Positions 11,489 to 22,028 of a stretch of DNA of 64,000 nt are shown here, piece by piece; position 1 is the first letter of the stretch; each line of letters opens with the position of its first letter. This DNA is from Aphanomyces cochlioides (Eukaryota; Oomycota; Saprolegniomycetes; Saprolegniales; Verrucalvaceae). The stretch covers positions 248,001 through 312,000 of the forward strand of contig JAHQRK010000017.1 of NCBI GenBank assembly GCA_019828595.1. Reading direction: 5' to 3'. A program made the translations under genes and the position numbers. Under the pieces are notes generated by a model that saw only the letters and a list, made by a program, of their open reading frames with translations, was not told the DNA's origin and did no database searches.

Positions 11489-14323
11489 TCATCTCGAACG
11501 AAGAGCTTTCAATTCAGCCTTCAGTTGATGAATAATTTGTACAGCCGTCGGTCGATCTTCGGGGGACTGAGCCATGCATTTCATCCCAAGTTCACTAAAC
11601 CACTCTGGACAATTTCCAAACGATGGTCGCATCATGTCGTGTATTACACGACTGGCGATAGCTTCTTCTGACAAAGCTCTCCCTTTAGCGTCCAAAGCGT
11701 TCGCATACGGCAATTCGTGAGTACTCAGTTCTGACAAGACCACACCAAACGAAAAAATATCAACTGCTGACGAATATGGTTTGAACAACATCATTTCTGG
11801 AGCCATCCAGCGCAACGTTCCCACGACCGCAGTCATTGTATCGCCGAATATCACTTCTTTCGACGCTCCAAAATCACCCAATTTCGCTCCCTTCACAGAG
11901 TCCATCAATATATTTCGCGACTTGACATCTCGGTGGATTAGATGCTGAATGTGCAAGTAAAACAAGCCTTCAGCCACACTCAGTGCACACGACACTTTCG
12001 ACTCCCAAGAAAACGACTTGACGTTTTCGAGGTAACTTCGCAGGTCTCCCAGGTTCATATACTCCATCACGCACTGTAAATCCATGGCATCCGTCCATGC
12101 CACACCAATGACCGACACAATGTACGGACTGCTAAGTTGAGTGACGTACGTGATTTCATCGATGAATGCTTGGATTTTGTCAGGAGTTGCGTCAGTGAGT
12201 TTCTTGATGGCAACAGGTTGATCTTTGAGATTGCCAAGGTATATAGTACTGGTTGCTCCAGTGGCGATCTGATGAGTCAGAGGGATAGATGGTAAGCGCC
12301 AGAGATCTAGATCTCGCCATTGAAGACCAGAGTACTCCATAGTTGTGGAAGCAGTGTCCACATTTCTTTGCTTCGCATGCTTGAGCACAAGTAAACCAAA
12401 GAATAATACCCCAAAGCCACAAGCTATCGCCAACGGAAGGTAATTGAAACTTTTGCTTGATGACTCAATACTTGGTGACGGACGCTGAGTTGTGACGACT
12501 TGTAGAACGGGCTGGATATAGCTTGAAGTATTACTTGTGGAATGGTTTTGGTGCTTGAGTTCCAACGGACACCCAGGCCATGCTGCAGTTGTAGTGGCCA
12601 TCAATGATCGAATTGATTTTTTCCAATGACCAAGATCATCCGCATCAGTCGTCCATGCATAGCAATCGCCTTTCAGGAAGGGTTCAGAAAAGGCTGCGAC
12701 GACCATGCCTCTTGGCACAGTGAATTTAGCTATGTTTTGGTCCCACGGGTAGATCAATTCGTTGACAGTGTCGTTCGCTTGAAGAAAAATTGGTGTCCAT
12801 TCAATGTATGGATCTGTTGGGGGGAAACATCCAACAAAATCAGTGCTATTCTGAGAGCTTGCAACATCTGCAGTCCGAACAACCTTGTACGACCTGAATG
12901 TGGGCATGAGGTTTTCTCCATACGAAACATTGCGAGAGTACGACTGGCAGGTGCCTTGAAAATTGAACTCGCTGCAGAGAATCAACTGGAGACCATCAGT
13001 CATATTCGCTTCGAGCGCCAGATTGAACGGAAATTCAAAATTGCTAGCTCCTGGCACAGAGTCTCCCAGTTTGTAGATCATATACAGAGATCCTACAGCT
13101 TGGATAGTGACAATGCAGTCGTCGGTTGATGGCAAAGATGGTTGTAGAGGAGGTGCATTTCGTATATCAACCACACGTAGCGACCGCATCCTCAATATCC
13201 ACGTTGTATTGAGTTCGACCGCTGTTTCCATTGTCCAGACGCTATAACCACCGAGAAACCATGGACGGTCGTACAAAATTACAGCCAAACCTTGAGGAAT
13301 TTGCAACGCAACGCAGAATCGACGGGTCAAGAACGGGTATGACGTGCCGTTTTTCATGGTTATGTTACCACCAAAGAGAGGTTGACACTGAGCGACTTCA
13401 GTAAAATTTACGTCTGGCTGGGATGGCAGTGGGTCATTCGTTTTAAGTACTCGGAAGGAATGCAAGTGGTTATTGTCCAAGATTATGTTGTAAGGATAAA
13501 AGCCCTCGGGAAAAATATTGTATCGGCCTTCCAAGTTTGGCTGATTATAAGCAAGGAATACAAGACCAGGCGCTACTTCAAGGGCTGAAAATCCGAGTGG
13601 AAATATTTTCCAAAGGAAGACAAGCGATGGCGCAGTTTGACCAACTGAGATAGACAAAGTTGAGCTGTTGGCATATCCACTTCTGTACAATGTGACGACA
13701 TTCAATGGATTGGTCGGGGGAAACGTTTCATTCTGCCTGCGAACTCGCAACGACTTCATGAAATCTGCCTTTGTCGTCTTGTTCCATACAACAACTGGCC
13801 CTTGGAAGTCTTCGTGATAATATCCCTCCAAGGCGATGCCAGGTGGAATATCAACATACTTAATGTACCACGGATAAATTTTTGACAAATTGGAGTCACC
13901 ACGTCCAACGGGAATATTGACAAGCTTAGCGTAAGGTCGATTAAGCAAAACAAATGCCACGATGACATCGGTAGGATCACTTCGTGAGATCGCATGAGCG
14001 TTTTGTACAGTCGTAATTTGAAGTGAGCCGATATCGTCGATACATCTCCATGGGTCCAAGTCATCACACGAGAAATTCGTTCCAAGAAATGTGCGGTTGC
14101 CTGTAAACTGTGGACGAGGAAAGATAGCAAGCATTAGCGACGGCGACATTGAGAGTGACAAGAGAACACCAGGAAAGATCGCAATCGATTCGTTTGTCGC
14201 CAGGCTGATGGTTAAATTCTCTGTCTTTGTCATAATTTGGAACTGCACAGAGTCTGAAGCACACACTAGAGAGGGAAGGAGAGTCACAAAAAGCAGCAAA
14301 CGCATGAGAAGGAGCGGTATCAT
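11489..14323 (-). CDS. Receptor TKL kinase with beta/gamma-crystallin-like ectodomain
   Basis: This is a single exon of 944 residues from an ATG at 14323. A signal peptide (LLLMRLLLFVTLLPSLVCAS) is followed by an ectodomain of about 600 residues with repeated Greek-key-like motifs, such as GYYHEDFQGPVVVW, LAYNQPNLEGRYNIF, ILYDRPWFLGGYSVW, LILCSEFNFQGTCQSY and VAAFSEPFLKGDCYAW, several followed by a KSLRV/RSLRV-type strand. N-glycosylation sequons are common. A Ser/Thr linker, one membrane helix (LPLAIACGFGVLFFGLLVL) and a TKL kinase follow: VAIKK lysine, LIHRDVKSRN, GDFGASKE, GTLRWMAPEM, VDIFSFGVVLSEL. All catalytic residues are present. It is paralogous to 33670-36807 and to the broken copy at 22029-25083. 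It is likely a plasma-membrane receptor; the ligand is unknown. The crystallin assignment is by motif, not by search. Confidence 0.85.
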   Translation of the reverse strand: MIPLLLMRLLLFVTLLPSLVCASDSVQFQIMTKTENLTISLATNESIAIFPGVLLSLSMSPSLMLAIFPRPQFTGNRTFLGTNFSCDDLDPWRCIDDIGSLQITTVQNAHAISRSDPTDVIVAFVLLNRPYAKLVNIPVGRGDSNLSKIYPWYIKYVDIPPGIALEGYYHEDFQGPVVVWNKTTKADFMKSLRVRRQNETFPPTNPLNVVTLYRSGYANSSTLSISVGQTAPSLVFLWKIFPLGFSALEVAPGLVFLAYNQPNLEGRYNIFPEGFYPYNIILDNNHLHSFRVLKTNDPLPSQPDVNFTEVAQCQPLFGGNITMKNGTSYPFLTRRFCVALQIPQGLAVILYDRPWFLGGYSVWTMETAVELNTTWILRMRSLRVVDIRNAPPLQPSLPSTDDCIVTIQAVGSLYMIYKLGDSVPGASNFEFPFNLALEANMTDGLQLILCSEFNFQGTCQSYSRNVSYGENLMPTFRSYKVVRTADVASSQNSTDFVGCFPPTDPYIEWTPIFLQANDTVNELIYPWDQNIAKFTVPRGMVVAAFSEPFLKGDCYAWTTDADDLGHWKKSIRSLMATTTAAWPGCPLELKHQNHSTSNTSSYIQPVLQVVTTQRPSPSIESSSKSFNYLPLAIACGFGVLFFGLLVLKHAKQRNVDTASTTMEYSGLQWRDLDLWRLPSIPLTHQIATGATSTIYLGNLKDQPVAIKKLTDATPDKIQAFIDEITYVTQLSSPYIVSVIGVAWTDAMDLQCVMEYMNLGDLRSYLENVKSFSWESKVSCALSVAEGLFYLHIQHLIHRDVKSRNILMDSVKGAKLGDFGASKEVIFGDTMTAVVGTLRWMAPEMMLFKPYSSAVDIFSFGVVLSELSTHELPYANALDAKGRALSEEAIASRVIHDMMRPSFGNCPEWFSELGMKCMAQSPEDRPTAVQIIHQLKAELKALRSR

Positions 14324-15257
14324 CCTCGCACGGAACCTTGAGGTGTGTCGTCGCCCCTGTACTTTCTCAACTGGACTTGAGCGTCATAATATCATCAAAG
14401 GGTGTTTGATTGGCTAATTTAGTCTCTATAATATCCAATCAAAATGAGTCTTGCCTTGCAGTGAAGCTTGCATTCAAGCAACTTTGAAATCCATGAGAAT
14501 GAACAACTCAAACTACATCCAGAAGGTCAGCAGGAAGGATTCCTTGCTGTATTTTGTGTAGATCCTAGGTATAATGATGTTGAAGTCTCGGGAGCGACAA
14601 GTGCTGTATCGCCTTTTGCTGTCGTCCGTCGAAGATGTCGCGCCTACTTCCTGAGAGGCGTCCAGGTTGATGTCGGATCGAAGTACTGCATTGAGTATAT
14701 AAAATGCACACAGGGACTGCGAAATGTTGAATGCTATTTAAAGGTTCCAGGAACTTGCAGAAGCGAAAAATACCTTGTGTTGCAAACGCAAAAAAATTGA
14801 GGATGGGTTGGCGCATCGAAATCATGTGACAAAATTTGTTGTTCTCACTACTATTAATAGTACAGCTTACGGACGCTACAATGACCAAATTGCTTCTAAA
14901 TTGGAAGAAAAGTTTTACCATGATAAAGACCTCACGTGTACAATCTAAAAATGGGATCTGCTTTGTTTAGACGTCGGCGAGACGATTGTCAAGACATATG
15001 AACGAGATTGGCATCACGCATTGTTCTTTCATAACGTTGCACCATTCTGCTTGGATATTGTTGAAGTGTCTTGAGTCGCACGTGAGTTTGTCCAAGAGAT
15101 TGGTGGATTTCATAACGAAGACAATTACAAATGAGTCCGGTGTTTGAGAACGATAAGAAGACTCTTTTCCAAACGGAGCATCCCACGTGGTACCAAAAGC
15201 TATTCTATTTTACAGTAAAACCTCTTAGAATGAACTGAAGTGGGATGTTTGTTCAAA
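14324..15257. other. Intergenic region, promoter of the receptor kinase
   Basis: Just upstream of the minus-strand receptor ATG lie two opposed CCAAT boxes (ATTGG near 14410 and CCAAT near 14440). The rest to the edge of the Mutator-like element has short overlapping frames only. Confidence 0.5.
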
Positions 15258-15488
15258 TCGAAAGGGGGCTTTGCTACGGACCAGAAACAGCTGGTGGAAG
15301 AAGCAGCCGGTAGCAGCATTCATACTGTACAATGGGCCAATCAAAACGTTCGCAATGAAACTCACATTGCTGTGTCTTTTAACTCTAAATGAACACAGTC
15401 AAAGCTTATTTAGTGTCAATTAATATTTACAGCCAATCAAACTGTTTTCATTTGACATCACTCATTTTTGACAACTCAAACATGAATG
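15258..15488 (+). repeat. Left terminal inverted repeat of the MULE
   Basis: It runs from about TCGAAAGGGGG at 15258 to ACTCAAACATGAATG ending at 15488 and matches the complement of 18352-18583. It holds two GCCAATCA boxes, so it may act as a promoter. Confidence 0.85.
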
Positions 15489-15556
15489 GTGGATAGGGTA
15501 CAAAGTTTCTCATACTGTCAGCAAGATTGGTCTACTATTCGTGTTGAGTGCAAACC

Positions 15557-17674
15557 ATGCAATCAATGGACTACAATGCTCAAGACGTAAGGCTCGATGG
15601 CACAGGAAGAAGCCGATACGTACATCCAACAATCTACGCAATCCCACCACCGCCCATCAGGAGTTATTCAAGTGAGGCATCTATTATGGATGCCATCCAT
15701 GACTGGACAAATTCTCACGGCTACAACGTAGTCAAGGAGAAAATGTTCAAGGACGCGAATGTGAGTCTAACAGGTCGCTTCTTCACGTGCGACCGAGGTG
15801 GCACCAGGCAGAATAAACGCCATCCTCTCCCCCAATTTTGCAGAAACGGAGACGAGTGTCAATGCGCAGAGCATCAAGCGCACTATCGCATAAGAAATCG
15901 CGGTTTCAAACGAATTGAATGTCCTATGAGACTGCGATTCACCGTGCGTGATGGGGTATACAAAATTGTGTACACAAGAGACGGAAGCACATTGCACAAC
16001 CACCCCCCCTGTCATGATATAAGAGTACTCGCTTCGGTACGTCAGAGATATCGCATGAAAACTATGGCGTCTCTTCTTGCCCAACTGTGCTCAATGGCTT
16101 CTTACCTTCATGGTCAAGTCATTTCACGTGTGCCTACAAGAAGCATCCATGCTTCCATTGTCATGAACGATCTTGCTGCGCGTGTCATATCCAAAGACAT
16201 ATCAAACATTGTCCAAGGTGCTCGTAACAGCTCGTAACAGTCTGTTGGAAAGGCAAAATTCAATGGAGGCGCTTGAGTCTTTGCTCAACCACCATGGCTT
16301 TGACTATCTATTTGAAACCCACCCTGGAACAAACCAAGTGTCACATGTATTTTGGGCTCACCCCACAACAACAAGATTCTATAAAGAGTGGCCGCAAGTT
16401 CTCCTTCTTGACGCGACATACAAGACAAACAAGTACAATATGCCTATGCTCAACATAGTATGCATGACTGGTGGCAACTACGTCTTACCTGTTGCTCAGT
16501 GCCTGTTGAATGGTGAAAGTCAAGCGGACTTCGTGTGGGCTCTGCGCGCTTTGCAAAGTTTCAAGCCAAGCACAACATTAGCTTCCCGGAAGTGATTTTG
16601 TCCGACAGAGACCTTGCATGTGTCAATGCCATTGATCTTGTGTATCCGATGTCTGCTGGATTGTTGTATCGATGGCATTTGGTCAAGAACGTTGAGGCAA
16701 AAACGTGCAAAGAATTTCGGCAAGTGTCGGTGGCAAATCCAGAGTCCAACCTACGCAGATACCGTGATTCGGACGCAGCATCGGCTTTCATGTCCAAGTT
16801 TCAAGAGGCAATAGACTCAGCGTCCGAATCGGATTTCTTGGCGAATTGTTCAGCTCTACGTTCCATGAGTGGAGTGCTTTCAGACTATCTGGTGCGCCAC
16901 TGGTAGCCATACCAAAAGCGGTTCGTCAGATTTTGGGTTGATCAATGTAGACATTTTGGCTACCGTGACACTTCGGTTGTTGAAGGTACGCATGCACATA
17001 TCAAGTCATATTTATCGAATTCTCGTGGTGACCTCCTTACTTTGTTTCAAAGTATACTTCCGTGGTGGCTAAAAGCAGCAGACCGTATCAGTTTCTCTGT
17101 TGAGCGCGACTCAACTTACGTTCCCAACGATTTGAAGTCGGACATGTATTCTGCCGCCACTCGCATAATCAGTCCGTATGCTCTTTCATTGGTTCAGACC
17201 ATCGCACAACAACTCACGGCTCAAGGAAAACGACCACCCAATGAATGCACAGGCCGCTATCGATCAATCATGGGGCTACCGTGCAAACATGACCTCGCAG
17301 TTGTTCTTGCGTCAAACGGATGGGTGAAACTCATGCCCACAGACTTACATGATCACTGGTGGAACAAGCCATCAACGTCTCATATGCTGCCTTCACGACT
17401 GTTGGAGCCTCGTGTCATTGTGAAGAAGAGATGCATCGAGCCCAGCGGACGCACCGATGCAAGCAGACACCAACGTGGACATGGCGTTAGCAGTACCCGG
17501 AGAGAACCAACATGGAGTGAGCGTGTGGACTTGAACAGTGCAACACAGAGCGAGAGTCAAAATGACCACCAAACATTGCTCTACTTGGTTGACAATCAAC
17601 AGCCTGACGATTTTCATTCACCGTCTCAGCCGCCCAGAGGCTTTGGCTACGCTAACCAGACACCATGGATATAA
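15557..17674 (+). pseudogene. MULE transposase (FAR1-like N-terminus, DDE core, SWIM finger)
   Basis: The first ATG of the open frame is at 15557. The N-terminal domain has the WRKY-GCM/FAR1 look (HDWTNSHGYNVVKEKMF, IECPMRLRFTVRDGVYKI, TLHNHPPCH). The MULE DDE core follows: LLLDATYKTNKYNMPML, VILSDRDLACVNAI, YRWHLVKNVEAKTCKEF. The C-terminus has a SWIM-like pattern (NECTGRY then GLPCKHDL). Three lesions break it: a 10-bp tandem duplication CTCGTAACAG at 16221-16240 (frame +1), a frameshift near 16560, and an in-frame TAG after LVRHW near 16905. The rest is readable over its whole length, so it is a young dead copy, or one misassembled. Confidence 0.88.
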
Positions 17675-17711
17675 AACATTGCTTGTCAGATAAAGTCAAT
17701 GCATTACTTTT

Positions 17712-18359
17712 TTATCTGCTATATGTTGTATACAACTCATCCCCGGCCTTCATACTCTTGGTCATGATGGCGTACACTTTGTTTCCATCTTGGTAAAGAT
17801 CACAATTCTTCCTTTGATATCCCTTTTCGCGTGACACGCGGTTAATGAAGCTGCATAATCCCTTGCCTGGGATTGGAGAACGAATGCCATCAATAAATTA
17901 TTTGGTGCCAGCAATTGCAACAGCGTAATCTGGCCCGCGGCTCAACGTTTCCACAATTTTTCCTTCGTATTTTGTCACAATGTCGCCTTCAAAAAGGTTT
18001 TCGACGGCAAAAACGCCTTTTCCCGCATCAGGGATTTTGGATTGTCGATATTCAACAATTGACTTCTCACACATGTGCACACCGTGAGCAGCTGCGTCGT
18101 GGACTGTGCGACTTCGACGAGATTGTTCCATCAATTGTCTTGTTTCTTGCTTCTTTTTCCTTTCTGCAATACGTTTGGCCCTCAATTTTTCTTTTCCTTT
18201 GCGCCGTCTTTCTTCAAACGATTGCTTGGCAGTCTTCAGGACAGTGATATTGTGTTTTCGGTAGCAGTGGGTTCGCAGAGACTGAAGTATCTTATAGAAC
18301 TTATCGCAATTTGGGCACTGATACTGATCGTCGATCATTTTCGGGACGCATTCATTCAT
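17712..18359 (-). pseudogene. Transposon-borne C2H2 zinc finger-SET domain protein, one in-frame stop
   Basis: From the ATG at 18359 the protein has a C2H2 finger (C15, C18, H31, H36 in QCPNCDKFYKILQSLRTHCY), a basic helical stretch (residues 45-75) and a SET domain: SKIPDAGKGVFAVENLF, a FINR motif where FINHS is usual, NCDLY, and AGDELYTTYSR at the end. A TAA codon at 17898-17900 interrupts the SET domain after AIAGTK; beyond it the frame is open and conserved-looking to the true end at 17712. One base change (for example TAT to TAA) would explain it. SET domains methylate lysines of histones or other proteins. Being inside the element and driven from its TIR, it is cargo or a second transposon protein. 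I know of no MULE described with this gene, but cannot search. Confidence 0.8.
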
Positions 18360-18583
18360 GTTTGAGTTGTCAAAAATGAGTGATGTCAAATGAAGACAGT
18401 TTTGATTGGCTGTAAATATTAATTGACACTAAATAAGCTTTGACTGTGTTCATTTAGAGTTATAAGACACAGCAATGTGAGTTACTCATTGCGAACGTTT
18501 TGATTGGCTCATTGTACAGTATGAATGCTGCTACCGGCTGCTTCTTCCACCAGCTGCTTCTGGTGCGTAGCAAAGCCCATCGA
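18352..18583 (-). repeat. Right terminal inverted repeat of the MULE
   Basis: This is the reverse complement of the left repeat with a few substitutions and small indels. Its inner end contains the ATG of the SET gene (18359), so the repeat supplies that gene's promoter and start. Confidence 0.85.
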
Positions 18584-18889
18584 AAGGAGTTCAGCTATAA
18601 ATTTAGGGTGAATCATTGAAGTTCTGAATTTTGGACTCCGATATTGTACAGTAACATGCCACTCAGACCAGTTTCGACAAGATCCAGCCTATTAAGCTTG
18701 GCCACTCTAGAACCCGCCCTCATCGGGATGGCGGTACGGCCTTACGGCCTACCTGCCGCATTCCTGATGAGAGGCAATTCAAAGAAATCATTTCTGGGGC
18801 ATGCTGGAGACTCAATCCTTCACCTCCCCCCATTCCTCGTTCGCGTGGTTTGACGTTAGGTCAAGACCGAAACTAGGAAGTTTGTATTA
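18584..18889. other. Flank of the MULE, no gene seen
   Basis: No domain or splice pattern is visible. A short open frame from 18644 to 18853 has no recognisable content. Confidence 0.4.
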
Positions 18890-19640
18890 AAGCATACTAC
18901 AGCTGTAGTGCTGTTGGCCCGGCTTCGCTCGGGCGCGTGCAAGGTAGTTGACGTGGCATATTTGTCACCGGCTTCGTTATGTGTATAGCGCTGACTTCAC
19001 GCGTTCATTCATGATGCTATTCAGCGTAGAACAACACTGACTAAATCGGCAAGCTAAGCCTTATCTGGCCTGGGATCAACCGCAGGGCAGAGTGTACTTG
19101 AGCTAATATAGAGTTCGACTAAGCCTGAAGCAGCACAAACTAAAGCGCACTGCAGCGCCAACTACTTCAAAACACAACATTGACAGTCGCTTTCATTCGT
19201 TTAAGCACATTGCTAAGTTAAACTAAGAATAATCTGGAGTTCATCCAAGCTTAATGCAGCGTCCATATAACCGTTCCCGGTGTTCGTCTGATGCTACTGT
19301 ACTGCAAAATCTAATCTATCTTAGCGTGAAAATCACGCATGTAGTTCTGCATTAGAAATGGTGTCTCAGCACAATGTTTTAATGCAGTGCCTTTACCCGG
19401 CTTCTCTTGGGCGATTTCGACAAAGACACGATTGATTTATCATAAGTTAGCAACTCTCGCTAAAGTGTATAGCGCTGACTTTACAGAGTATGTTGACCTA
19501 ATGTAGAAATCGACTATTCCTCAAGCAGCAACCAACTTAAGCGCACTGCAGCCCTAACTACAGCAAAACACAACGTTTGTTTTCGTGTTTAATTTACCAC
19601 ACTGCTGAGTAGAGCAAAGCGTAATCCGTTGTTCATTTGT
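18890..19640. repeat. Dispersed repeat family, two or more degenerate copies
   Basis: Two similar stretches (about 18905-19200 and 19385-19600) share CCCGGCTTCGCTCGGG-like, GTATAGCGCTGACTT and GCGCACTGCAGC strings. Inverted copies lie at 45160-45430, 45590-45783 and 46257-46400. No protein is encoded; the repeat class is unresolved. Confidence 0.7.
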
Positions 19641-19760
19641 ACAGACACACAGATTTTCTTTCCCGTTTACATAAGTAGTAGGAGATAAGTACTACTAGTA
19701 GTATTAATACTGTAGTGGTAGATTCGTTTGGAAGAGAGTTCTTCTGTTTGGTTTTCACTG

Positions 19761-19825
19761 ACCATGAACTGCGTGTCTGGCCGGCATTGTCGACGACAAA
19801 GCCGGCCAGACACGCAGTTCATGGT
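19761..19825. repeat. 65-bp near-perfect hairpin palindrome
   Basis: Perfect 25-bp arms (19761-19785 and 19801-19825, starting ACCATGAACTGCGTGTC) flank a 15-nt centre that itself folds (TTGTCG-A-CGACAA). Only one A:A mismatch and the central base are unpaired. Confidence 0.95.
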
Positions 19826-19869
19826 TAACGCAACAGCTGTGAAGGTGTGGTAACAATATCAAGTGGCAT

Positions 19870-21532
19870 TGTCACGTGTGAGCCGTCATTTTGAAGTCAC
19901 ACTCGAAACGATATGATGAAGTCGGTCATCGAGGATTTGGTTCACAAACTTCGTAATTCTCATGTCGATGCGTTTCTACTACAATACCTTCAGGAATATA
20001 CATTGATGTAAACTGTACACGGTCATGAGATCGCTCACCCCTTGACCAAGAGGCATGCTGGCGAAAAGGACATTTGGAATGGAATGCTGGTAATATTCTG
20101 CAGCAACGTCAGTCCATCTAAATTCGATCCTTCAGCTTGACAACCTTTACTCATCCGATGCCATGGAAGTTATCGCATGTGATGATGACTCGATAAAACG
20201 TGGCTTGACCAGTGGTCTGCACTTGAGTAAGCGATAAGAATGACCGACGTACCAAGGAAAAGTGAATTGAGAGAGACATCAAATTGTACGATCGACTCAT
20301 TCGCAGACATCGATTCGAATTTGGAGTTGCCTGGCGACTGGGCAAATCGATTTGTGAATCGACTAGCCAATCATATCATGTTATAGTTTATTTTTAACCA
20401 ATCATATTGTGCTTTCTACTCAAAATTTCCTCCGGCGATTGGTTGAATCAACCGCCGGCAAATCGCCGGACCTCCGAAATATAATACAAATATTAATTTT
20501 AGAAGGTTATTTTGACCTTTGGTTGAAGTCTTGATCAGGATGGTACACAAAATCGACGAAGCTTCGTCGCTGCGCTGGCGAGGCCAGAGGCCTCTCCACT
20601 CGTTGTACGCTCAACGTGAGGAGCGCTGAATAACGTGGAATTCTCTTCGAGGTGGGGTCGCTGTGGAAGGTTGTTCAGAGTCATAGAGATGACGTGAGAT
20701 TTGCAGCTTTTCTCTCACAAACTTAGGTCAGTTTTCAGCCAATCAATTGATAGTAAAATTATTTTTAGCCAATCATATTGTCCGGACGATTTCCAGGCGA
20801 TTGGAAATATCGCCTGAAATTGGCAAATTTGGACAATATAGTCCTTTTCAGTGAAATGTGGTCATTGGCCAAATCGCATAGCAATCGACTATACTGAATT
20901 TAATATGAAATATTGTATAGTATACAAAGTTAAGTACAATTTCTTCCTAGCAATGGAACCTGCATCCCAGAATACCACCATGCATGATTTCTACGCCAAC
21001 TACTACCTCGCTATGAAGCGCTAAGACGCCGCGCGTATCTTCCGCGAGTCAGCGTCCACCATGGCCTTTCACCATGGCCTTTCCCCAAGTCACAAAATTA
21101 AGGTGATTTGATTGGTCAAAATATATATTATACTGATAAATGATTGGCTAGTCGATTGTTCGTCGATTCTGGCAAGTCGAGTCGATTCGACAGCTCAGTC
21201 CAATTTGGAATCGAATGAATAATATGCTTTTAATTTTGCACTCTCTTATATACCCGCCTTGACATCAACAGGAAAATCGCAACGACAGTGGTTCCTTGCG
21301 CAAAAGCTGCACATCCCCAGAGTGGCTGATGGATCTAGGAAGAACTCTTTAAACAGTATTGGTAAAAGATACATTTTAATAGAAAAAGACATTCAAAATC
21401 GATTCGGCCAATAGACTGGAAAGCCCAAATTTGTGCGAAATTGACAATACTTGAACTCGACGTGACAACGAGTTTGGCAACGTCGGATGCGCGTATTAGC
21501 GCAAAGAGCACAAACTGGAGCGGCAATGGCAT
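19870..21532 (-). pseudogene. Relic of the crystallin-receptor kinase ectodomain, split by an insertion
   Basis: The stretch 19870-20310 aligns by eye with 24530-24960 of the broken receptor copy (shared SANESIVQF, LGTSVILIAYS on the minus strand), and 21430-21532 continues with the signal-peptide end (LVVTSSS, FALIRASDVAKL). Only the N-terminal third remains, with many frame breaks. About 1.1 kb of unrelated inverted-repeat DNA separates the two parts. Confidence 0.75.
20311..21215. mobile_element. Inverted-repeat element inserted in the receptor relic
   Basis: The left end (CGATTCGAATTTGGA at 20311, then ATCGACTAGCCAATCAT) is mirrored at the right (ATGATTGGCTAGTCGAT near 21142, TCCAATTTGGAATCG near 21201). 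The repeats are imperfect and the interior is non-coding with several CCAAT boxes. A 9-mer ATCGATTCG occurs at 20309-20317 and 21398-21406 and may mark the insertion site. Confidence 0.5.
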
Positions 21533-22028
21533 CTTTTCTCCACCAAAACAACGGTAACTTTTATCACCAAGCCCATGGAACGTAGCGTAGATAAGATGGA
21601 TAGAAAGCGATGCTCCTCAGCAAAATACTAAGCCGAGCACTCGTTGAACAACATAGATAATGACGAGAACTGAGAGAAGTTGGCAGCTCAGAAATGTGTC
21701 ATCACTTTTGTCAAAATGTGACAAGAAAATTCTAGTATTGGCGTTTCTTGTAGATTGGTACGACAGCTAATAACACTGTTAACTTGGATAAAATGAAGAA
21801 AATGAGGGCTGTATTGACATAATTGTCGTTGAACGTCTTGTCCGATCACACGAGATGTTTGATGAATGAAAATCTCTCATTGTCGATGCACATTCCACGA
21901 ACCATGTGAACTCTATCCAATATGAAGCTATATCACTGGTCTGCTGACTTTCATGTAGGTTGTTAAGGTGTCATACATTTGACTTACTAGTACAGTAATT
22001 ATAAAATAATTTACTCTAACCGGGATTG
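21533..22028. other. Intergenic, nothing recognised
   Basis: AT-rich DNA between the ectodomain relic and the 3' end of the broken receptor kinase. No domain or repeat was identified. Confidence 0.5.

Larger units (their letters stand above)
15258..18583. mobile_element. Mutator-like element (MULE) with long TIRs and two genes
   Basis: Near-identical inverted repeats of about 230 bp (15258-15488 and 18352-18583) enclose a MULE transposase gene on the plus strand and a C2H2-SET gene on the minus strand, converging toward about 17700. TIR identity is very high by eye (fewer than about 12 differences), which implies recent movement, yet both genes carry lesions. Outer ends and a 9-bp target duplication could not be fixed: the flanks diverge at once. 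Confidence 0.85.

Noticed and set aside
12626..13129. Plus-strand frame of 167 codons
   Set aside because: It lies antisense to the intact receptor kinase, which has clear domains.
14989..15186. Small minus-strand frame with two Cys and two His
   Set aside because: Spacing does not fit a C2H2 finger and no exon context was found.
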